This document shows positions 55,127 through 63,174 of a DNA stretch of 64,000 nucleotides, in pieces; position 1 is the stretch's first letter; each line of letters starts with the position of its first letter. The notes below the pieces were generated by a model. That model ran no database searches, was not told the DNA's origin, and worked only from the letters and a program-made list of their open reading frames with translations. A program made the position numbers and the translations under genes. This stretch comes from Elizabethkingia miricola (GTDB lineage Bacteria > Bacteroidota > Bacteroidia > Flavobacteriales > Weeksellaceae), in NCBI RefSeq assembly GCF_001675285.1, contig NZ_LSGQ01000003.1:558001-622000 (forward strand), given 5' to 3'.

Positions 55127-55468
55127 TTATAAATTAACCCGGTCTCCGTGAGACCTAGGCTCGGAAATTACCAGAAATTCTAAGTCTTCAGGTGATTTGT
55201 TCAGAATATGATGTTTTAATTCCGGTTCAATATGAAAACCTTGTCTTTCATGGACAGTAAAAATTCCCTTTTCAGTTTCGAAAGTAGCCGTTCCTTTTAA
55301 AATATAAAAAAACTGTTGTGCTTTAGTATGGTAATGGAATGTTTCCTCTGTATTCGGTGGCATTTTTTCCTGAATAATACTTAATGAGTCGGTTTTTAAT
55401 AGATGCCATCCGTCACAAATTCCTCCCCAGTTATAATGCTCCGTATTATTGATATCTCTGATACTCAT
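55127..55468 (-). CDS. small cupin-domain protein
   Basis: Protein of 113 residues with one cupin barrel: motif 1 H-Y-H-T-K-A-Q-Q-F-F-Y-I-L-K-G (about 43-57) and motif 2 with E-P-E-L-K-H-H (about 77-83), leaving His/Glu metal ligands. Probably a metal-binding enzyme or sensor; the substrate is unknown. It starts 11 bp after the methyltransferase stop and is likely its operon partner. Confidence 0.85.
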   Translation of the reverse strand: MSIRDINNTEHYNWGGICDGWHLLKTDSLSIIQEKMPPNTEETFHYHTKAQQFFYILKGTATFETEKGIFTVHERQGFHIEPELKHHILNKSPEDLEFLVISEPRSHGDRVNL

Positions 55469-55479
55469 TTTATTTAATT

Positions 55480-56316
55480 TTATATTCTGGCTAATAAAAA
55501 AACTTCACCACTTGCCGGAGATAATCCATCGGTTCGGTTCTTAAAATACAGATCTTTTATATCCTCTGTGGAGACCAGATCGGTATTTTTAAGGCCGGAT
55601 TCTTTTGCTATTGCTATTACTTCTTCCGGAGAAAAAAAGCTGATAAAAGGAGTGCCCGCTTGCTGAGCTCCTTTATTGGCCATTTCCTGCATAGGCTGAT
55701 CTTCCTTTTCCAGTAATTCAACAGGTAAATAGAAGCTGATGGTAACGACAGATCCTGCTGCAAGGCTCACCATGTGTTGCAAGGTTTCTTTAATGGCAGA
55801 CCTAGTGAGGTATAATGTAACCCCGGTACAGGCAATAACAGCTGGCTTGTGAATATTAAAGCCGGCTTTCAGTAGCTGTTCCCACCATGATGATTTCTCA
55901 AAGTTTACCGGAACAAAATGTAAATTTTCCGGAATATGAAATCCTGTTTCAGAGAGTCTCTTTTGTTTCCATGCAAGAGTGTCTGGTTGATCTATTTCGA
56001 AAATCTGAATTTTAGAGGTGATATTCGGATTTCGCTGAGCGAATGTATCAAGACCGGAACCTAAAATAACATATTGATCCGTTCCTTTTGGGATTTCAGT
56101 TGTGATTATATCTTCAATATAACGACTCCGTGCTACAACAGAAGCACGGAGTCGCTGTGTATATTTTATATCAGGTCGCTCCTGCCATCCCTGTTCAGGA
56201 GCAATAAGCTGAAGTCCTACAGTATCTTCAAGAATATGAGGCTCAGCATCTGCCTGTGTATGAAATGCTCTCCATAGTGCAGTTCTTATAGCTGTATTGT
56301 CTGGTTGTTGATCCAT
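55480..56316 (-). CDS. class I SAM-dependent methyltransferase (PPM1/LCM-like)
   Basis: Protein of 278 residues. It has the leucine-carboxyl-methyltransferase-like pattern: R-A-S-V-V-A-R-S-R-Y-I-E-D near residue 50, the SAM loop V-I-L-G-S-G-L-D-T-F-A-Q-R (about 82-94) and F-E-I-D-Q-P after strand 2. Bacterial members are putative polyketide or small-molecule O-methyltransferases. With the following cupin gene it forms a two-gene unit whose product is unknown. Confidence 0.85.
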   Translation of the reverse strand: MDQQPDNTAIRTALWRAFHTQADAEPHILEDTVGLQLIAPEQGWQERPDIKYTQRLRASVVARSRYIEDIITTEIPKGTDQYVILGSGLDTFAQRNPNITSKIQIFEIDQPDTLAWKQKRLSETGFHIPENLHFVPVNFEKSSWWEQLLKAGFNIHKPAVIACTGVTLYLTRSAIKETLQHMVSLAAGSVVTISFYLPVELLEKEDQPMQEMANKGAQQAGTPFISFFSPEEVIAIAKESGLKNTDLVSTEDIKDLYFKNRTDGLSPASGEVFLLARI

Positions 56317-56405
56317 AATACTTATTTGGTTTACCTAATATAAAATTACCCTTATGCCAGGATATAGACAATACTAATTTAGGATTACTCTAACATATAA
56401 ATAAA

Positions 56406-56437
56406 AAAAACGCCCGAATTCTCAGGCGCCTTTTTAT
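56406..56437 (-). terminator. terminator after the YbaY-like lipoprotein gene
   Basis: GGCGCCTGAG-AATT-CGGGCG-type imperfect stem followed by eight T on the minus strand, 14 bp past the stop at 56451. Confidence 0.65.
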
Positions 56438-56450
56438 GTGGATAAGTTTC

Positions 56451-56939
56451 TTACTTGGATACTTTCAGATATACTTGTTGTGTAGTCTCATCAATGGTGA
56501 TGTTAGGGAATTTCTTATCATAGTCGATAACGATATCACCTTTTTCTTCTTTTCCGTTACCATCGGAATCCCAGTTTATTGTTACATAATATTTTACAGG
56601 TTCTCCTTCTTTTACAGCAGGCTTAATAAGACTTGATGCATTAGCAGGAACCGGAAGGTCTATCGTGAATGGAACTGTTTTTTGCTCAATTTCTTTTTCG
56701 GTAATCAGTGTAGCCGGAGCATCTGCAAGATTAGCAGAAATTCCATATAAACTTATTTTAAGCTTTGCATTTTTAATGTTAAATGTATCTGTTCCTGTGA
56801 ATTCAATTTTAACATTTTTCTGGTCAGAAGATGTTTTTTCCGTCGAAGACGTTGTGTCTGTCATAGTCTGTTTTGGAGAGTTACAGCTGCTTGCCAATAA
56901 CAAAGCTCCGATACCGATAATACTTGCAATACGATTCAT
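56451..56939 (-). CDS. YbaY-like lipoprotein
   Basis: Protein of 162 residues: a lipoprotein signal (lipobox A-S-S-C, Cys19), a Ser/Thr-rich linker, then a small beta-sandwich (about 45-160) with the pattern I-S-L-Y-G-I-S-A-N-L-A-D-A-P-A-T-L-I and P-F-T-I-D-L-P seen in the YbaY/YscW group. In other bacteria YscW-like lipoproteins help outer-membrane secretins, while YbaY is linked to glycan-related functions; the role here is open. It stands alone. Confidence 0.7.
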   Translation of the reverse strand: MNRIASIIGIGALLLASSCNSPKQTMTDTTSSTEKTSSDQKNVKIEFTGTDTFNIKNAKLKISLYGISANLADAPATLITEKEIEQKTVPFTIDLPVPANASSLIKPAVKEGEPVKYYVTINWDSDGNGKEEKGDIVIDYDKKFPNITIDETTQQVYLKVSK

Positions 56940-57008
56940 AGTAGATATTTTAGGGTTATAAATGATTGTTTGTTTAATAAAGCCTGTTCGAATTTTATAG
57001 TTATTACT

Positions 57009-57083
57009 CTTCGACAGGCTCAGAGTGACATTGCTTATTCGGAATATCTACCTTTTAGAGGTGTCAGGCTGAGCCTGTCGAAG
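57009..57083. repeat. REP-like inverted repeat
   Basis: CTTCGACAGGCTCAGAGTGA (57009-57028) and its near-complement TCAGGCTGAGCCTGTCGAAG (57064-57083) enclose 35 bp. An outer, weaker pair (AGCCTGTTCGAATTTTA near 56982 and TTAAATAGGCT near 57108) extends the symmetry to about 135 bp. A typical intergenic palindromic repeat of this group, without coding potential. Confidence 0.7.
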
Positions 57084-57175
57084 CCTTATATTTTATTGAA
57101 TTAAAATTTAAATAGGCTCTAACCTCATAAAGTTACCCAAATTTATGCCAAAGCCAGAAATGATGAAAATTCCGG

Positions 57176-57715
57176 TTATGAAGATCTGAAGATTGCGGTC
57201 AGCTTTTCTGTGATCAGATCTTCAGGTAAAGCCATATCAATAAAGTATTCTGATTGCCATTGCTGAGTTTTTTCCGCCTGTTTGTTTAGTGAAATATCCC
57301 ATGCAGGATATATTCTAAATCCTCGTTTCCCTTCTCTGGAATCAGATGTCAGAATTTGCTTTTCAGTCAGCAATAATTTGGAGAAAATAAAATAACCGGA
57401 TTTCTCACTGTGTTCTGCTGCGATAATATAGAAATTGAAAGGATCGTTATGATTAAATGGTTCTGTCTGTCCCTTAATATTTCTTTTCCATAAAGTTACA
57501 AACAGCCCGTTCTTTTTGGGAGTTACTTTTGCCTTTCTGTATTTTATATTCAATTGCTGCAGCCGAAAGTTATAACCAAAATATTCTTCACATTCGGCAT
57601 CCTGAGTTATAGCTGATATTTTAAAATCAATGTTTTTTAATAGTGTATTTTCCAGTTTGCAGAGTTCTTCATTCATTGTATGCATTTTAAAATAATCTTG
57701 GATCTGGCTTTTCAT
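57176..57715 (-). CDS. MepB-family protein
   Basis: Protein of 179 residues, cytoplasmic, with the MepB pattern: E-C-E-E-Y-F-G-Y-N-F early, K-V-T-P-K-K-N-G-L-F-V-T-L-W-K-R in the middle and F-R-I-Y-P-A-W-D late. MepB is encoded with the MepA efflux system in Staphylococcus but its biochemical function is unknown. The gene overlaps the end of the upstream epimerase-like gene by 29 bp. Confidence 0.8.
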   Translation of the reverse strand: MKSQIQDYFKMHTMNEELCKLENTLLKNIDFKISAITQDAECEEYFGYNFRLQQLNIKYRKAKVTPKKNGLFVTLWKRNIKGQTEPFNHNDPFNFYIIAAEHSEKSGYFIFSKLLLTEKQILTSDSREGKRGFRIYPAWDISLNKQAEKTQQWQSEYFIDMALPEDLITEKLTAIFRSS

Positions 57716-58433
57716 AGATGAAGTTCAGCAGCTTTTCACTTTTCTCAGAACTGATAATCCGCTGTTGTGTTGTTTCGGATATATGTTTGTTTACCTGCTT
57801 GTTCTGAATACTTATTACTTCTGCTTTTGTAGGATGCTGAGGTGCTACAATATTAAATGTTTCAGAGGATATGTGATTATTAATTATAGTTTCAATAATC
57901 CTGCAGACATCATAATAATGAATATGGTTAACAGCCTGTTCCGGATTTGATATTTTATAATTTTTAAGCTGTCTGTTATCTCCCATTAATCCTCCCAGAC
58001 GCAGAATATTCACTTGTGGAAAACTTTTTTTAATCATATTCTCAACATATATCATGTTAGAACTAAGTTCGGAATCTGGATAAGTTGTTTCATCAATAAG
58101 CTTTTGCTCCTGTGGATAAATTCCGGTTGAGCTGGTTAAAAAGACAGAACCTTTATACATGCCAATATACTTCTCTATATTATTGAAACGGCGGATTAAT
58201 ATTTCCAGTTCTGTTCGTTGTGAAAAAGGAAGAGATATAATAATGACATCTGAGTTATTAATATCCGAATTGGTTTGATATTCTTCGTTCGAATCAAAGT
58301 CAATGGTGAAGTGAATATAATTACTTTCAGAATTGTCCCTTCTGTTGACAGTATATATTGTATAGTTATCAGAAAAATAATCAGCCAGTCGTTTGCCCAG
58401 CCAGCCGTAGCCTATGATTGCCAGCTTTTTCAT
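57687..58433 (-). CDS. NAD(P)-binding epimerase-like protein
   Basis: Protein of 248 residues from the ATG at 58433, which places the Rossmann motif G-Y-G-W-L-G-K-R directly at the N-terminus (7-14); the longer frame to 58508 would add an unlikely leader. It has an S-S-T-G-I-Y-P motif and R-L-G-G-L-M-G, as in the atypical extended SDR/YeeZ-like group (NAD-dependent epimerase/dehydratase). The catalytic Tyr-x3-Lys is not obvious. It overlaps mepB-like by 29 bp, so the two are co-translated. Confidence 0.78.
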   Translation of the reverse strand: MKKLAIIGYGWLGKRLADYFSDNYTIYTVNRRDNSESNYIHFTIDFDSNEEYQTNSDINNSDVIIISLPFSQRTELEILIRRFNNIEKYIGMYKGSVFLTSSTGIYPQEQKLIDETTYPDSELSSNMIYVENMIKKSFPQVNILRLGGLMGDNRQLKNYKISNPEQAVNHIHYYDVCRIIETIINNHISSETFNIVAPQHPTKAEVISIQNKQVNKHISETTQQRIISSEKSEKLLNFIYEKPDPRLF

Positions 58434-58499
58434 CTTCTTAAAATTGAAGTCCAAATATACGGAATTAACAAGGGGGAGGAACAAGCAGTTTATAAAAAC

Positions 58500-58535
58500 A
58501 AAAACCACCCTGGAACAAGTCCAGAGTGGTCATTA
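58500..58535 (-). terminator. terminator of the RND efflux operon
   Basis: ACCACTCTGGA-CTTGT-TCCAGGGTGGT on the minus strand (11-bp stem, one mismatch pair) followed by TTTTTGTTTTT, 34 bp past the outer-membrane factor stop. Confidence 0.88.
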
Positions 58536-58568
58536 GAAATAAAAACAGAAAATATAAGCTATTGTTTA

Positions 58569-59996
58569 TTATTGCCATCCGCCTCCCAGAGCACGATATA
58601 GGGAGGTGGTAGCATTAAGTTGCTGGGTTTTTATATTGGCCAGATCCAGCTCGGCCTGAAGCTTATTGGTTTGTGCTACTAACATTTCAAGGTAAGATGC
58701 TTCACTATATTTAAATAAGGTTTCCGCATTTTTTACCGTTTCATTCGATCTTTTTACCAATGCTTCCGCGATAGAACGTTGCTCTTTTAATTTATCAGTT
58801 TGAACTAAAACGTCTGATACCTCGCCCACAGCCTGAATCACACTTTGCTTGAATTGTAATTCTGCCTGTTGGGAAGAAATTTTTGACTGCTCATACTGGG
58901 TTTTTAGTTGCTTCCCCTGTAATAATGGCTGCATTAATGATCCAGCAGCCATCCCGAACAAAGATCCGGGAATGCTAAACCAGTCACTTGCCTTAAAAGC
59001 ATTAAGACCACCCTGTGCTGTAATATTAAGTACAGGATACATATTGGCTTTTGCAATATTAATAGAAGCAATACTTCGTCTGAAATTAAGTTCCTGTGTT
59101 TTAATATCCGGACGGTAACTCAACAATTCTGAAGGAATCCCCGTGGATAAACCAGCTGGCGCTTCTGTAGAATCCAGACTGATATTACGCTCCACTCTGG
59201 AAGGAAATGAACCTGTCAGAATATTCAGTGCGTGCTCCTGAGTGCTTATTGCACTCTCGATTACTGGAATGTTTTTTCTGATCTGATCCTGATTGGTTTC
59301 TTGCTGCTGAACAGCAAGTGCGGTTCCAATACCAACTTCAAATTGCTTTTTGATCAGTGTTAAAGTTTTATCACTTAATGCCAGATTAGATTTTGTAATC
59401 TCCAGCTGCTTGTCCAGCATCAGAAGGTTATAATAACCTTGTGCTACTTCTGCAACCAATCTTGTTTTTACAGCTTTTGCCGCTTCCTGTGTTTGCAAAT
59501 AGCTGGCTAGAGCTTCCTCTTTGGTATTTTTAATTTTTCCCCAGATATCCGCTTCCCAGGAAAGAGATACAGCAGTTGTATAATCTTCGGTATATCTTTT
59601 ACCTAAAAACTGACTTGCACTAATACCATTGATACTGTTGTCCGAAGGTCTGTTAATGCTGGCATTTGCAATATTCAGGCTTACCTTAGGAATATTTCCC
59701 CATTTAGACTGCTGGAATCCTAAGGATGCCAGTTCTATTTGTTTTAGCGCAACCTGCAAGTCATTGTTTCCAGCCAGGGCTTTATCGATCAGTGCAACCA
59801 GTACAGGGTCCTTATAGAAATCCCTGTAGCTGATTTTTGCAATATTCTGAAAATCCTCAATCTTGGCCTGCTGACTACCATAGCTTTCCGGTACCGTAAG
59901 TTTAGGCTGTTCATACTTCTGAACTTTACAGGAAGTCACTAATCCGGATATCAAGGCTATCCCTGCTGTTATATGGATGATTCTTTTTGAATTCAT
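58569..59996 (-). CDS. RND efflux outer-membrane factor (OprM/NodT family)
   Basis: Protein of 475 residues: lipoprotein signal (lipobox V-T-S-C, Cys23) and two repeated TolC-type halves of helix-strand pairs (about 60-260 and 270-470), including L-L-S-Y-R-P-D-I-K, typical of NodT factors. It forms the trimeric outer-membrane exit duct of the pump. It is the last gene of the operon, 12 bp after the RND permease stop, and is followed by a strong terminator. Confidence 0.92.
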   Translation of the reverse strand: MNSKRIIHITAGIALISGLVTSCKVQKYEQPKLTVPESYGSQQAKIEDFQNIAKISYRDFYKDPVLVALIDKALAGNNDLQVALKQIELASLGFQQSKWGNIPKVSLNIANASINRPSDNSINGISASQFLGKRYTEDYTTAVSLSWEADIWGKIKNTKEEALASYLQTQEAAKAVKTRLVAEVAQGYYNLLMLDKQLEITKSNLALSDKTLTLIKKQFEVGIGTALAVQQQETNQDQIRKNIPVIESAISTQEHALNILTGSFPSRVERNISLDSTEAPAGLSTGIPSELLSYRPDIKTQELNFRRSIASINIAKANMYPVLNITAQGGLNAFKASDWFSIPGSLFGMAAGSLMQPLLQGKQLKTQYEQSKISSQQAELQFKQSVIQAVGEVSDVLVQTDKLKEQRSIAEALVKRSNETVKNAETLFKYSEASYLEMLVAQTNKLQAELDLANIKTQQLNATTSLYRALGGGWQ

Positions 59997-60008
59997 TTTT
60001 TCTAAATT

Positions 60009-63000
60009 TTAATTATACTCCCAGTCCGCTTCCGAAATTTGCTTACCGCTGACACGCTCATGCAGGTATTGGAAAATAACAAACAGAACAGGCGTAATAA
60101 ATACTCCTAATACAGTTCCGAATAACATCCCGAAGATTGCAGCGTATCCGATAGAGTGGTTACCTAATGCTGAAGGGCCTACTACAAAAAGTAATGGTGT
60201 AAGTCCGGCGATGAAAGCGATAGATGTCATTAAGATTGGTCTTAATCTGGCTTTCGCACCTTCTACAGCTGCCGCAACAAGGCTTTTTCCAACCCTTCTT
60301 CTCTGTATGGCAAATTCCACGATTAGAATACCATTTTTCGCAAGAAGTCCAATTAGCATAACCATGGCAATCTGTACATAGATATTGTTGGAGATATCGG
60401 CAAATGTAATCCCAATAAATACTCCGGATAAACCAACCGGAATTGCTAATAATACGGATAGCGGGAGGATGTAACTGTCATACTGTGCAGATAACAGGAA
60501 GTAGACAAACACAATACATAAACCAAAGATTAATGTAGATTGAGATCCCGACTGAGCTTCCTCACGACTCATTCCTTTGTAATCGTAGGTATATCCTTGT
60601 GGAAGTAGCTTTTCACTTACTTCTTCAACAGCTTTCATAGCCTGTCCTGTACTGTATCCCGGCTTAGCCATTACCGTCAGGTTGGACGCGTTGAAAAGAT
60701 TGAAACGGTCTACAATTTCAGCACCTGTTGTAGGTTTCAGGGTTACCAATGTATTAATTGGTACCATTCCGCCTGTATTATTTTTTACAAAAACACCGTC
60801 CAGTGATCGTTGATCTTTTCTGGCATCGAATGCAGATTGTATCTGTACTCTGTAATATTTTCCAAATCTGTTGAAGTCGGATGACTGAATACTACCGTAA
60901 TATCCCTGCATAACACCCATAACGTCCGCAAGGCTTACACCAAGCTGTGCCGCTTTAGCTTCGTCTACCAATAGTTCGAACTGAGGGAACGATACGTCGA
61001 AAGTAGTGAAGGCTACGGCAATTTCCGGTCTTTGCATCAGGGCACCCATCATTTCATAGGAAACCTGTCCCAGTTTCTGAAGTTCACCATTGGTACGATC
61101 CTGAAGCACAAGTTCCATACCACTCGTATTACCAAAGCCGTCTACAGTAGGCATGTTCAGTACAAGGAAATTAGCACGCTTGTCTTCTGCAAGTTTTGCC
61201 TGGAATTGTCCGATAATATCATCTATTTTCTTTACATCACCACGATCTTTAAGGTGTTTCAGTTTAATCCATATAGCACCCGCAGAAGCCGATGAGGTGG
61301 AGCTAAACATGTTGAACCCGTCTACCGTCATTACATTTTCTACAGCAGGGTGTCCTGATAAATAATGTTCTGCAGTTTTTATAACCTCAATAGTTCTGGT
61401 TTTTGAAGCTCCCGGAGGAAGGTTTACTGTAATTGCCAGGAAGTTCTGGTCCTCATCCGGAATAAAGCCTTTTGGAGTCGTCATAGACATCCATACGAAT
61501 AGCCCTCCGAATACTGCCATAATAGCAAAGGCAATCCATCTTTTCTTAATAAGGAATAGAATAGATTTTCCGTAACGGTTGGTTATAGCGTTGAATGCAG
61601 CATTGAATCCTGCAAAGAAACGGTCTTTAAAGTTCTTTTTCTCATGGTGATCGCCTTCATGTGGCTTTAAAAATAAAGCAGTAAGCGCAGGGCTTAACGT
61701 TAATGCATTGATTGCAGAAATAATAATTGCAATAGCAAGCGTTAAAGCAAACTGCTGATAGAACAAACCTGTAGAACCTTTCATAAAGGCTACCGGAACG
61801 AATACTGCAGACATTACTAAAGTAATCGATACAATTGCTCCGGAAATCTCATGCATTGCAGACATGGTCGCAGCACGTGCATTCAGTTTTCGGTGCTCCA
61901 TTTTGGCATGGACGGCCTCTACAACAACAATGGCATCATCCACAACAATACCAATTGCCAGTACAAGGGCAAACAGGGTAAGAATGTTAATAGAGAATCC
62001 AAAGAGATTCATAAAGAAGAACGTACCAATAATAGATACAGGAACTGCAATTGCAGGAATCAGAGTTGAACGGAAATCCTGAAGGAAAATATATACCACA
62101 ATAAATACAAGGATGAAAGCCTCGATAAGCGTAGATATTACCTGACTGATAGATTGGTCCAGAGATTCTTTTGTTGCATATGGGATACGGTATTCCACTC
62201 CCGGAGGGAAAGATTTCTCCAGCTGTTTCATTTTTTCGTTAATGGCGATCTGTACCTCGTTGGCATTGGAACCTGCCATCTGGAATACAGCCATCATAGG
62301 CCCTGATTTTCTATCGAATTTAGATGAACTACCATAACTATAAGCACCAAACTCTACTTTGGCAACATCCTTTAATCTAAGTATGGAGCCGTCATTCTGA
62401 GCTTTAATAATAATATTTTCATATTGTTCAGGCTCTGTATATTTACCTTTATAGCGCATAACATACTCCATAGCCTCGTTGCTGTTTTCCCCGAATTTTC
62501 CTGGAGCAGCTTCAATATTCTGAGATTGGATAGCATTGGAAATATCTATAGGTGCAAGTCCGTATGAGTTTAATTTTTCAGGATCTAGCCATACACGCAT
62601 AGAGTAGTCTTTGTTACCCCATACCATTGCATCACCAACTCCTTTTACTCTTTTTAGTTCCGGAATAATATTGATCTTGGCATAGTTTTCCAGAAATAGT
62701 TCATCTATTTTACCATCCTTACTTGTTAATGCAAGCATGGAAATCATACTGTTCTGACGTTTGATCGTGGTAATACCGGCACGTACAACCTCTACGGGTA
62801 GCTGATTGGTTACCTGAGCCACACGATTCTGTACATTTACAGCTGCCTGATCGGGATTGGTTCCCAGTTTAAAGATTACGGTAATGGAAAGGGTACCATC
62901 GTTACTGGCTGTGGAAGTAATATAGTCCATATTTTCCACACCATTGATGGCATTTTCTATTGGTGGTGCTACCGAACGTGCAATGGTTTCGGCATTAGCT

Positions 63001-63152
63001 CCCGGATATACCGCTGTAACCATTACGGTTGGCGGTGCGATCTCCGGAAATTTTGTAATGGGAAGGTTTAGCATTCCCACTATCCCCAGTATTACCATCA
63101 GTATGGATATAACTGTGGCTAGTACGGGTCTTTTTATAATATTTTTAAGCAT
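60009..63152 (-). CDS. RND efflux pump inner-membrane permease (HAE1/AcrB family)
   Basis: Protein of 1047 residues, the usual AcrB length, with 12 helices and two large periplasmic loops. The N-terminus (F/I-x-R-P-V-L-A-T-V-I-S), the helix-4 proton-relay segment V-G-I-V-V-D-D-A-I-V-V-V-E with the adjacent Asp pair, and G-L-L-A-K-N-G-I-L-I-V-E-F-A with the Lys in helix 10 are intact. It exports hydrophobic drugs using the proton gradient. It lies 22 bp after the adaptor gene. Substrates cannot be told from sequence. Confidence 0.95.
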   Translation of the reverse strand: MLKNIIKRPVLATVISILMVILGIVGMLNLPITKFPEIAPPTVMVTAVYPGANAETIARSVAPPIENAINGVENMDYITSTASNDGTLSITVIFKLGTNPDQAAVNVQNRVAQVTNQLPVEVVRAGITTIKRQNSMISMLALTSKDGKIDELFLENYAKINIIPELKRVKGVGDAMVWGNKDYSMRVWLDPEKLNSYGLAPIDISNAIQSQNIEAAPGKFGENSNEAMEYVMRYKGKYTEPEQYENIIIKAQNDGSILRLKDVAKVEFGAYSYGSSSKFDRKSGPMMAVFQMAGSNANEVQIAINEKMKQLEKSFPPGVEYRIPYATKESLDQSISQVISTLIEAFILVFIVVYIFLQDFRSTLIPAIAVPVSIIGTFFFMNLFGFSINILTLFALVLAIGIVVDDAIVVVEAVHAKMEHRKLNARAATMSAMHEISGAIVSITLVMSAVFVPVAFMKGSTGLFYQQFALTLAIAIIISAINALTLSPALTALFLKPHEGDHHEKKNFKDRFFAGFNAAFNAITNRYGKSILFLIKKRWIAFAIMAVFGGLFVWMSMTTPKGFIPDEDQNFLAITVNLPPGASKTRTIEVIKTAEHYLSGHPAVENVMTVDGFNMFSSTSSASAGAIWIKLKHLKDRGDVKKIDDIIGQFQAKLAEDKRANFLVLNMPTVDGFGNTSGMELVLQDRTNGELQKLGQVSYEMMGALMQRPEIAVAFTTFDVSFPQFELLVDEAKAAQLGVSLADVMGVMQGYYGSIQSSDFNRFGKYYRVQIQSAFDARKDQRSLDGVFVKNNTGGMVPINTLVTLKPTTGAEIVDRFNLFNASNLTVMAKPGYSTGQAMKAVEEVSEKLLPQGYTYDYKGMSREEAQSGSQSTLIFGLCIVFVYFLLSAQYDSYILPLSVLLAIPVGLSGVFIGITFADISNNIYVQIAMVMLIGLLAKNGILIVEFAIQRRRVGKSLVAAAVEGAKARLRPILMTSIAFIAGLTPLLFVVGPSALGNHSIGYAAIFGMLFGTVLGVFITPVLFVIFQYLHERVSGKQISEADWEYN

Positions 63153-63174
63153 AACTTACTTTTAAAAAAACGAT

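Noticed and set aside
58434-58508. N-terminal extension of the epimerase-like protein
   Set aside because: It would place a hydrophobic stretch before the cofactor-binding strand and runs into the terminator region of the next operon; the ATG at 58433 is the natural start.
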